Assembly: GCA_024138025.1 (NCBI GenBank)
Contig: JAMXBD010001038.1
Location: 62,001-126,000 of the forward strand
Length of the DNA: 64,000 bases
Direction: 5' to 3'
Source of the DNA: Combretum micranthum
Taxonomy: Eukaryota > Streptophyta > Magnoliopsida > Myrtales > Combretaceae
In this document: positions 24,479 to 34,515 of the stretch, piece by piece
Layout of the letters: each line of letters opens with the position of its first letter
Position numbering within the stretch: the first letter of the stretch is position 1
Made by a program: the position numbers and the translations under genes
Notes under the pieces: generated by a model
What the model was told of the DNA's origin: nothing
Seen by the model: the letters and a program-made list of their open reading frames with translations, nothing else
Databases searched by the model: none

Positions 24479-25069
24479 TCAAAAAAAAAAAAAAAGAAGG
24501 GAAATTTGTTGTATACTCTAAATTTTCAGCATAACCGCAATCAAATCCATTGAAATAAGTTTGACATTTCAGAATGCAAAATAAAATTCTCGCAAATAAA
24601 TACTTGAATTCAAAATTTTCAGTCTTGGAAATTAGATCAACTCATAAATTTCAGAACACAGCTGCATCGGTGACCTTCTAGATCCGACAATCGACAAGAT
24701 AGGTCAAAAGAAGTAGCCCCATTAGAAATAAAACAACATGCAAACTAAGAGATCAGTATGGATTTGATGGTAGATTTCGTCATGATAACAAGTTTTCATA
24801 TTCATCTTGACCGTCAGTAGAAGCTGTGATTGATGTGGTTCATGAGAAGACAGGTAATGTTTTGGTCAAGCAAGTAAAAATAATTAGAGTTTTACCCACT
24901 CCCGCACAGTCCACACTACGCAGCACGTCAATTCCGGATTCCCATGTGCTCTTGCTGCCCATTATTTTGGCCTCGTCTCGCTAGTTAAATCTATACTTAC
25001 TTGTCCAGAGACTCGGATAGACGGATACATGGTAGAGCAGAGCAGAAGTGGTTTGAATTACCGGATTAT

Positions 25070-25532
25070 TATCTGTAATATATTTATGTTAGATCATTAT
25101 TTATAATTTATTTAGTATTATATCGGTATTGATTATGTTTGATCAATTTATTTTTAGAAGTTTATTCTTATTTTTATATTTTAATAAATTAGTGATTTAA
25201 AAAAATTAGTTATTGTATTTTTAAAGTATGTTTAATTCGATGCTTTCATTAAATAATATTTGATATAAATTTATTTTGATGATGGGATAATAATATACAC
25301 TTAATAGAAATTTCGTATGTCATTATTTTATTATCAAAATAAATATTTATTAAATATTATTTAATAAAAACATTGAATCGCATATACTTTAAAAGTACGA
25401 TTATTAATTTGTTAAAATCTAAAAATAAGAAACTAAATTGATAAAAACAAAAAGTATGGGCACTTGATTAGCGAATATCCTATAGCATTCATGTCACATT
25501 ATTCAATTTATAAAGTTAAAAAGAGATTGATC
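25070..25532. mobile_element. Inverted-repeat element flanked by a 10-bp direct repeat
   Basis: The flanks carry ACCGGATTAT at 25060-25069 and 25533-25542, identical. Inside, about 25137-25290 is the imperfect reverse complement of about 25320-25450. Shared blocks are ATTAAATAATATTTxATA, TTTTAAAGTATxxxxxATTC and ATTTATTTTGAT, making a large hairpin of about 130-150 bp arms. A 9-10 bp duplication suggests a Mutator-like origin, but the outermost bases do not form an obvious terminal inverted repeat. Non-coding. Confidence 0.55.
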
Positions 25533-25542
25533 ACCGGATTAT

Positions 25543-26781
25543 GAGATATGCTTAAATGGTTCACTTTGTACTGCAAATATTTAATTTCCATAAAATCAGA
25601 CTCTTTCCTGGTTCCTTTAAATATAGTTCTTTACTCGTTTAAATACGATGCTTTACTTCTTGAAATGTAACCGCATCAGTATATGATATATATGTGTGTG
25701 TGTATATATATATTAAAGAATGAAGAAGAAATAAAGTATTAATCTAATCTTTTTTCAGTGTGATTGTTTGACATGGTATTATAGCGCCTCCAATCCTAAT
25801 AGAATCATGCAAAACAATTGAATGTCGTATTGAAAAACTTGAACTCAAAATCCAGATGACCCAAACAAAGGTGGCTGCCTCGTCGGGAAGGGAAAATAGG
25901 GAAAAAAAAAATCCAATTATCCCACTTTTACAATATGGATTACTATAAATCAAAGGATCAAAGTCCGTTTATTGACTGGATGAATCCGTTATTAGTGCAG
26001 CAATAATTTGTTATTATAGCAACACTAATACAATAATTTGTTATCAATAACCTTTAATAATAGATATATTGGACTAAACATTATTCATTAAAGAGAATCA
26101 TAATCTTACTTTACCAGATAAGATGATAGACCATCATGTTATTATAGTGAGCACGTGGTTTGTATATATATTATTAATTTCATATCATGGAAAATTCAAG
26201 ATTTAAGAAAAAAATCAAGAATCTTTGTAATTAATTGATTATATTCAAAACTTAGTTTTCCACATTTTGAAATCGATATATTATTTAGTTAGGTGCTCAA
26301 AACTTTAGATGAATATGATCCATATATGAATAATGTGCGAAAATGAAGTAATATAATTTAATTTGGATATGGGTCATATAGACAAATTGTAAACTTTCAA
26401 TCATGTTTGGATTCTATTGATATCGTAATAATTAAAGATAGAGAATTTCTACCAACCATTTTACAACAATTTTTCCAATAACCATGGGTTGAACTTTAAT
26501 TAAATCATCATTCATTAAGAATAGGTGAAACCATCCTTTAAGTAATCTCAACCTAGTTCTTGAATTTTGCATCTCCAAAAGGGGCATCGATAGTACACAT
26601 TTGGGACCTCTAGTGGGATCCATAGTGTTTAATTATTATATATATATAGAGAGAGAGAGCAACCCAATTCAATTCTGAAAAAAAGAAAAGAAGGAAAAAA
26701 AAATAAAAACTCAATCCACCAAAAGTTGAACCAGTATCAAATTATATCTAAAGAACTAAAGCAAGTACTTGGCCTTAAGAG
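25543..26781. other. Anonymous AT-rich intergenic DNA
   Basis: No gene seen. A (GA)n tract is at 26648-26659 and short TA repeats at 25681-25713. Minus-strand frames at 25744-25953 and 26432-26623 have no recognisable similarity. Confidence 0.4.
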
Positions 26782-27374
26782 TGTTAAGTGGAAGAATGAA
26801 ATACTAATTGTTGATGAAATCTAAATGAAGATTTCGAACTTGAATGCAAGCCACTGGGTACTTAAATAGTTGAATGCAAGTAATTTTGAAAGCTGAATAT
26901 TTTTATATTTTTCTTCTGTTTTTTTTGTGTTACACCTTAATAGTATATAAATATGTAACAGAATTGTTTCCTACAATATAAAAGATACTAAGGTGGCATG
27001 TGTAACAAATTATCACATCATAATTTGTTATAACAACTTATATTCTACTACTATGCTTCGAGCAATTTATTCTAATATCTGATTACTGATATTGGAGCGA
27101 ATTATGATAGTGGGTTGGTTACTCAATTTGCAGCCTAATTGTTCTATTGCAATCTTTCTCATCCTATCCCTATTTTGGTTTAATTGACTTCTTAAACTGT
27201 GACCCATGCTCAACAACTATACTAGGCCTACGTTCCTTATTTTTCTCTTGACATAGACAAAAATCTATGTCTCAAACATTCACAACTTCACCTGACAACA
27301 TCCTTAACTTTGAACTCAACTCCAAAGCTTCCTTGACATTAGGGTTTCTTTCAATCTCCATCAACCTCAATGCA
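26782..27374 (-). repeat. 3' LTR of the chromovirus-like element
   Basis: In plus orientation it runs TGTTAAGTGG...CTCAATGCA (TG..CA), homologous throughout to 39016-39614. Shared blocks include GAATGCAAGCCA, AAAAGATACTAAGGT and TCTTTCAATCTCCAT. It is directly bordered on the right by the C-rich complement of the polypurine tract (TTCCCCCCATCTTTC). The overlapping frames at 27267-27548 and 27272-27472 are LTR and pol-tail shadows. Confidence 0.8.
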
Positions 27375-27399
27375 TTCCCCCCATCTTTCAAAACCTTTA

Positions 27400-28900
27400 A
27401 CCACAAGGGATTCTTTGGGAATATTAATCGGAGATTGCTGAAGAACTCCCCAGTAGATTCGGAGGGAGACAAACCCTTTCACAAGATAAGTACCATAGTG
27501 TCAACTTCATCCTTTCGTTTTACAATCTTACGATCTAGGATCATTTGAGGCTCTAACTCTTTGCAATTACATGTTACAGGTATGGTCGTCAACTAATCAA
27601 GATTCTAACCATGTAGGGTTTCAACTATGATATGTGGAACATAGGATGAATTGCAGCCTAAGGTGGCAGGTTTAGTTGGTAAGCTACTATTCCTGGCATA
27701 TAAATGACTTTGTATGGACCATAATACTTAGTAGCCAACCTATGTACCTTAGTTTGCTTTAGGGACCCTTGTCTGTAAAGTTGGAATTTGAGTAACATTA
27801 TATCCCCTATGTTGAAAGTCCTGTCACTTCTTTTAGAGTCACATTATTGCTTCATTCATTATTGTACATGCTTAAGGTGAAACTTAAGTATGTGCATCAT
27901 GCCCTCCTTGTTAATCAATACACTATCTATTACTACATTTCTCGAATCTCTTAGGACATAAGGTAGATGAATAGGGGGTTGGTATCCATATAGCACTTGA
28001 AATGGGGTGTATTTGGTGTTAGTATGAAAATATGTATTATACCACTACTCTGCCAAAGGTAAGAAATGTTCCTAACACTTAGGATATTCTCCAATCATGC
28101 AACAAAAGTACGTCTCAAGACATTTGTTCACTACCTCCATTTGTCTATCGGTTTGGGGATGGTATGAAGCAGATAAATTGACTACAACCCTCTGCAAACT
28201 TAGGAACTCCTTCTAAATAGCATTAATAAAGATGGGATCCTGATCACAAGCTATAGTTTTGGGCATCCCTTGTAACTTGTACACATGATCAAGTATAGAT
28301 GAGCTACTTGCAATGCAAAGTAAGGATATGAGAGAGCTAAAAAATGAGCATACTTGCTCAATCAGTCTATTATAAACTTCCTTGCCATTAGATTTCGGTA
28401 ACCCTTCAATAAAATCCATAGTAATCTCCTGTTAACATTCTTTTGGCACTTATAAAGGCTATAAAAGACCGGACAAGCCACATTTTCATATTTACATCTT
28501 TGATAAGTATCACAAGTCCTCACAAATTGTCTCACTTATCATTAAAGTTTAGGCAAATAGAAAAAGACCGAAACTCTCTTATAAGTTGCTTGAGCTCCAT
28601 AGTGACCCCCTTAAGGCCCTCCATGATATAAGTTCAATAGCTTTGACCTCAATTCAGTAGATGGACCAACTACCACCATCTCTTGCCCTTTCAGCAACTT
28701 CTAATTAAAGGTATCATTTTGAACTTCCTAACTATTCTTAAGCCAATCAATGATCTTACCGTAGCCAATAGGTAAAATCTAACTAGATTTTATCTCTTCT
28801 AATAGCTCTAGCATAGCAGCCTGTATAGCTAGGTGGTTAAGTTAACTTCTTCCACATCTGGACAGTACATCTATTGCACTGTTAGAATTGCTAGTCTTAA
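27400..28900 (-). pseudogene. Gypsy integrase and chromodomain-like tail, broken
   Basis: Integrase inserts the cDNA into the host genome. On the minus strand the segment 28419-28213 begins MDFIEGLPKSNGKEV and continues to LQGMPKTIACDQDPIF. These are the core's entry motif and the second catalytic Asp region (xSDxDPxF), with part of the sequence between them lost. Downstream remnants around 28000-27700 read as the NTAYHPQTDGQ-to-tail part with many stops. The end, 27540-27400, gives ILDRKIVKRKDEV then LSPSEST.EFFSN, matching the chromodomain-type tail found in chromoviruses. It is heavily mutated and cannot be functional. Confidence 0.8.
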
Positions 28901-28949
28901 ACTCAATTGGGTAGTCTAATCCTAGCATCTCAGTGAGCCATTTTTGTTG

Positions 28950-31900
28950 GCTAGGAGTCATAAATCATTGCTCAAGCCAATACTTGAGACTTTGATGTTC
29001 TGTCTTGATCACAAAGGGCTTGCCCAATAGATAGTGACGAAACTTGTCAATTACATAGACTAAAGCTAGTAATTCTTTCTCATAAACTGATGAATGCTAA
29101 TGTTTAGGCGCAAGGGCCTTGCTTATATAAGTGATAGGGTAGCTATTGTAAACCCCGGAATTTTTCCACATTAGTACACGACTCTAAGTAGAATACATGA
29201 ACTAGTTAATAGACTTAGATTTCAATAAAAGCCTAAGGATAGATCAATGTATTGATTTTGGTTAGATAAGGATTGAGAAATCGAATAAAGAACTTCTCTA
29301 ACCCTAGTTGATACCAAAAATGAGATTTCGTATCTTGAATTAAAAGAAACTCTAAAATTCAAACCCGAAACTTGTTATACAAATAGATTTAAATAGAAAA
29401 ATATAAATATAGAAATTAAATGATTACTTTTGAACTCAACAATGATTTGAGATTAGAACAATGAGTAGTAATGAGCATATGTCTGGATCTAAACCCTAAA
29501 TTTAAAATTCCTAGATAGTATTAAACGCTACTAATAAGATTTTATGATAGGTATCAAAAACTAAAGATATATATATAGTTTAGCCTTATATCAAGTGCGA
29601 TATTAAGTAATTAATTAACTACACTTATAGATAAGAAACCATAACCTAAAGATAAACCGTTAGAATTATTAATACACAATAAAAACATAAATTGATGTAT
29701 AACTCAAGATCAAAACTTCAAATAAATAATTGAATCACACTATTGTTCTGATTAAGGTTTTCTTAAGCTATTGGAGCCTAAAACAAAAATTGACCTAATG
29801 AGTTTAGAAAACCCTAATCGCGGAAGATAAAATTCTACAAATAATTAATCACGTAAATATAAAACTTAAAATTGTATTGTTTGATAATCTAAGTATTTTG
29901 TAGAATCCTATAAACATATTTTTGTACAAAAACTCTCAAATACTAGCTAAATTATATCCGTATAACTTGGTGAACTATCCTAAAACTAAGTTAAACAAGT
30001 AACTAATATATATATATATATATTTGGAGAGGTCTTCGGTTGCAAATTGCGTCCTTGAGAGCTAGATTGCATAAGGATAGAAGGAGCCGAAATTTTGATC
30101 AATAATGCACTCCTTTGTCAACAAAATCAACTCTTACTCCAATCAATGATTGCCAACTCAACCTCTCATTAATTACCATGAAAACAACTGATCAAACGGT
30201 GTTAAATGAGGAGAGAATTAGTATGAAATTCGGAGGAAAACGCACCTGCAAGTTCTCTCTTCCTTCTTCTATATATATATGTGTGTGTGTGTGTTCAAGT
30301 CCATTAATGAACAAACAAACAAACAACCTTAACTTTTTCTCAAACTTTCCAGAACGAAACAACTCCTAAGTAGCAACCAAAACAAACTAAAAACAGAAAC
30401 CAAACTACTTAAATCATCCAAGTTCGAAATCAGAAGAAAAACAATACGAAAAATACTTGGGAACAAGTTCAAAGGTGAGTTATTGTAATTCGAATTGTTT
30501 TCTTTTAAATCTAAGGATTATAACTGACTTCTGATAATCATAGGAACATAATCAACACAAACATAAGCTTCGAATTCCATCGGATAGGCTCAACTAAGGT
30601 AAAAATCCGAAACCCTAGTTATACTTTATTAAGATCGAAATCTAAGGATATATGTTTGTAGAAGTGTTGAGAATTGTTGTATGTCTATATATAAGATATA
30701 GAAACACTTAGAGATGGTTTAGGAATGTTTTTAACATGGAAAATTTAAGAAATATGAATTGGATCATCGAGGAAGATGATGAACAGTACTAACACTGTCC
30801 TTAAACTGGCAGTGTGGTCGTTCAACGCCGGCGGCTTACGAGGATAGGCCGGTGGTGTAGAGATGGCTTACACTGAACAGAAGCTACGTAAAAATTATTT
30901 TCACGTAAAAATGAATGAAGGCCGGACATCTGGGATTATACGCCGGCGGCGTAGAGTTCAGCATATGTTGAAAGCCGACAGCTTTCAAGCCGGTGTAACT
31001 GATAAGAAATAATTTGCAAAACAAATGAACGCCGGCACCTGGACTTCAAAGCCGGCGGCTTTGATCCGTCGTATAGCCATATTTTCTTTTACAAAAGCTT
31101 GTTCTGAAATGAACAGAATAAATATATATACATATATATATATAATAAGCTTTACTAAATATGTTATATTTATATATGATAATACAAAACTTATTAAGAA
31201 GACAATTAGATACAAACATTTAGAATAAATTTATGTATTATTTGATAATTCTTAAAACCCTAGAATTAGAGAAAAATATTAAGTGTTAACAAAAATTATA
31301 AATAGTCAAATATTTGTTTTAGATAGATAAAAAAAGTAAGAATGGAAATTGAAATAAGCTAAATTTGCGAATAATGTGACTTCCAAAAATAACAAAATAA
31401 TTATATGAAATAAATTAGGAAAAACACGACAACACTAAGTAATAATAAATAAATATAATCTTCTATATTGAGTTCAGTATAGAATAACATAAAATTAGTA
31501 TTAGTCACTACAAAACTTGATAAATATCAAGTTTAGAACACTAACCACATATAGGGATTTAGCTATATAATATATATTATATTGATGAATACTTTATTTA
31601 TCTTAATAGGTGACTTTGATATCCTAGAAGATCTTCTAGCCGATTATTACGATTAAGTCAGTATGAGCAGGTGAGTAATTCAGTCATATTGTACTGTTTG
31701 TGCTTATAAATAGTTGAATATATAATACAAAGACAATCAAATGAATGTTTTGTTGAAAGTATGCTGTGATCTGATTGCATGATTGTTAATCTATCATTCA
31801 AAAATGATAATACAATGATTTGATGTTATGAAGTAATATGATGATGTTTGTGTGTAATGTATGATCATCGTGAAATTGAATAAGAACTATTGACTTAATA

Positions 31901-33000
31901 AATAATCTGGTCATGCATTGCACGTACTGCATTATTGCATATATAAATGGGTGACAGCCTGCTACATATTAATATTTCGGTTCTCTGTTAACGCTTGGTT
32001 GTTCTAATGTGTTAGTTCTTCCAAGGTTTTCTTTGTTCCGTTGGTTCTATAGGAACTAAGTGGTAATGAAGAACGTCGCCCTTAGTATCACTTTGAAATG
32101 ATTAATACTTAGGGAGTTTCTAAGGTGGATACAGGAAATGGTCAATTAAATTTATTATATTTAAAGTGATAATCCTAAAACGAGAAATCGTTGATTTTCC
32201 TATAAACTTAGTCTCTCCTGGGCAGGTGGGCCACGGAGTAATTGTTCTTCAACCCTGAAAAAGAGGGCGTAAATCTTTTTCCTTGTTTGGATTCTAGATC
32301 ATCCAAGCTTGTATCTGTGCATATGATTGAGTGCTTGCATTACATATGATTTGTTAATAACTTGTGTGATGTATGATATGTCTGGTTATTCACTGAGCCG
32401 TGGTTTCGCTCATACTCCAACAGTCTTTTCAGGTTTACTCTACGACCCTGGTTAGTCACTTCCAGGAACATGGCTCCGGTAAGAGCTTAGGAGCTGGAAG
32501 TCTATGGTTATGCTTGGGATTAATGGTTATGTTTTCTTAGAATAGATTAGTTAGTGCTAAGTATCAGTTGTGAACTACAAGAAGGCCACTTGATTTGTAA
32601 TAGTTCTGTAATACTTTATGTTTAAGATAGCAGTTATTTACTAATTTATTTCTTATATGTATTTATCATTTCTTATCAAGCAACTAAAAGATCCTGTTGT
32701 TTTGAAAACCTGCCACTCTCTGAAGGTAATCTAGTGATAGTATTCAAGGGTGACTTGTCTACTCCTACTAAGGTACCCTCGGGGCGTGACAACTATCTTA
32801 CATAAGTACAGCTTTAGTGCTATCCCCACTAGCATCCATCTCTACCATGAATTTCTTGGTATAATCCAGTAGACTTAGGATGGGGACTGGATCAATGCTT
32901 CCGTTAGATTATCAAATGCTTGTTGAGCCTCCAAACTCCATTGAAACTAGTGTTTCTTAAGTAAATTGGTAAGAGGTTTTGCTATTACGCCAAATCCTTA
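28950..33000 (-). pseudogene. Gypsy RNase H remnant, split by a solo LTR
   Basis: The minus-strand reading of 29100-28950 gives the end of RNase H (EKELLALV-like, then FRHYLLGKPFVIKTEHQSL and the LKYWLEQ motif). The upstream part resumes at 32792 and continues to about 33000 (FQWSLEAQQAFDNL and following). RNase H degrades the RNA strand during reverse transcription. The 3645-bp LTR at 29147-32791 sits within the domain. Joining the flanks with one copy of the 5-bp duplication restores continuity of the reading direction, proving that the LTR came later. Confidence 0.8.
29147..32791 (+). mobile_element. Solo LTR of the long-LTR Ty3/gypsy family, 3645 bp
   Basis: It starts TGTAAACCCCGGAATTTTT and ends CCCTCGGGGCGTGACA (TG..CA). 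It is flanked by GCTAT (29142-29146) and ACTAT (32792-32796), a 5-bp target duplication with one change. There is no internal region: the neighbouring sequence on both sides is the RNase H of the older chromovirus. It carries a CpG-rich iterated stretch (30790-31075), a (TA)n at 30007-30023, (GT)n at 30280-30293, and the family landmark TATTCACTGAGC...CTCATACTCC at 32387. Solo LTRs form by recombination between the two LTRs of one element. Confidence 0.9.
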
Positions 33001-33874
33001 AATGAACCACCTATGATACCTCACCAAACCTAGGAAACATCTTAGTTGATGCACACTTGTAGGAGCTAACGACAATGCTATAGCCTCTATTTTGTTAGGA
33101 TCTGTCGACACACAATGTTTAGTGATGATATGCCTAAGGTATTCAATCTGGTAGACCCCAAATGCACACTTGCTTCATTTTAAAAACAACATTTCCTTAC
33201 ATAGTCTTACAAATACCATTTTAAGATGGTTCAAATGTTGTTCTAAGCTGGTATTATAGACTAAAATTTCATAAAAAAAAAAAAAGAGACTATAACAAAC
33301 TTTCAAAAATAAGATCTAAAAAAATCATTCATGAAACCTTAAAAAGTTGATGAAGCATTAGTTAGCCCAAAGGCATAACTAAGAATTTGTAATGTCTATC
33401 ATGAGTTTAGAAGGCCATCTTGTAAATATCATTAGGATGCATCAATATTTGATGGTAACACGAGCATAAATTAAGCTTACGAAAGTAGCATGCACCGTAA
33501 AGTTTATCAAATAAGTCCTCCATAATTGGTATTGGAAACCAGTCCTAAAAAGTTTTGTTGTTAAGCTTCATATAATACACACACATCCTCTAAGTATTAT
33601 CCTTTTTTTTGACAAGAATAACCAGAAATGCGAAAGCACTATGACTTGGATGAGTGATTCCACTCAAAAGCATATTCCTGATTATATCCTCCAAAACTAA
33701 CTTTTGAATCATAGAATAATGAAAAGGTTGTAAGTTAATTGGATTAGCATCTTCATGTAAATGAATCCTATGATTGTAAGATTTGTTAAGAGGGAGGGTA
33801 GTTGGTTCTTCAAAAAGATCACTATACTCGTCCAACAAATCAAGTATCATGGGATGTATAGGCACATCCATCAA
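33000..33874 (-). pseudogene. Gypsy reverse transcriptase remnant
   Basis: The 94-codon open stretch 33874-33590 is the RT entry region: HPMILDLLDEYSDLFEEP, then YNHRIHLHEDANPI and the LLSGITHPSHSAFAF...LVKKKD motif, in the order typical of Ty3/gypsy RT. After a gap with stops, 33240-33000 reads as the RT C-terminal part (LEQHLNHLKMVF, KCAFGVYQIEYLRHII, IEAIALSLAP, LRCFLGL.RYHRWFI). The catalytic YxDD area near 33270-33300 is disrupted by a poly-A/T run. The protein copies element RNA into cDNA; this copy is dead. Confidence 0.85.
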
Positions 33875-33992
33875 CTTACCATCTGATACAAATAACCCAG
33901 CATTGAACCTCTAAATTTGAATTAGAAGTAGTAAGTAAATGCATCATCGCCTTACCAGAAATAGGAGTAAGCATCTCACTCTAGCCCTATAG

Positions 33993-34152
33993 CACTACAA
34001 GAAAACAGGTCTTTAGAGACAGAAAATCTGCGACGAAAATTAGAAAATGTAGTTATAATTTGACAAATAAAATCTGCGACGATGGTTTTTGCGACGGAAA
34101 TTCAAGTTTAGAGACAGAATTTTTGTCTCTAAAGCCCAGTTTTCTTGTAGTG
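33993..34152. mobile_element. CACTA-type MITE, 160 bp
   Basis: Ends CACTACAAGAAAACAGG... and ...CCAGTTTTCTTGTAGTG form terminal inverted repeats of about 32 bp with three mismatches, continuing inward through CTTTAGAGACA. The flanks are TAG (33990-33992) and TAG (34153-34155), a 3-bp duplication, as expected for the CACTA superfamily. The inside has three spaced copies of a CTGCGACGA / TTGCGACGG word, like subterminal transposase-binding repeats. No ORF. It lies between the protease and RT parts of the chromovirus and inserted after it. Confidence 0.92.
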
Positions 34153-34319
34153 TAGTATACAAGTGGTCCTTGCCATAGAAATTCCATCCTTAGTAGCTTA
34201 AAGTTCCAGCATACTATTCCTCACAAAATCAACTAGAGTATGCCTAAAATCAGATCATAAGCATTCATGTGTAGAACATAGAATTCCTCTTGAAACTCAG
34301 CTCCTTGCATCATCTAGCT

Positions 34320-34510
34320 AAAGACCTAGACGACATAATAACTATATAGCTTGACACCATTAGCTAAATTGACCATGATCGATTCTACTAGTATTAAAGA
34401 ACATCCAAGCTTCTTAGCCAAATTAGATGAACTTCTGGTATCTAAAAGGATATTCATTTTCCTAATGATTACAACAACCACACACGCTTATACATTGTTC
34501 TACATTGTTG
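34320..34510 (-). pseudogene. Gypsy aspartic protease remnant
   Basis: The minus-strand reading gives MNILLDTRSSSNLAKKLG and then SIMVNLANGVKLYSYYVV. This matches the pepsin-like retroviral protease start (hydrophobic strand, catalytic Asp, then the AKKLG helix). The usual D-S/T-G triad reads D-T-R, so the catalytic Gly is lost. The left neighbour is the MITE and RT; the right neighbour is the inserted LTR, beyond which gag continues. Confidence 0.7.
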
Positions 34511-34515
34511 TCATT

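Larger units (their letters stand above)
21811..25059. other. Anonymous AT-rich intergenic DNA
   Basis: No gene recognised. Notable simple sequence: a G run at 22741-22748 and poly-A of 24 at 23397-23420. The stretches 22800-23110 and 24660-25040 are less AT-rich than the rest and could be low-copy sequence, but their frames show no family I know. Confidence 0.45.

Noticed and set aside
31500..31540. CACTACAAAACTTG as a second CACTA MITE end
   Set aside because: No inverted partner nearby; a chance match inside a long LTR.
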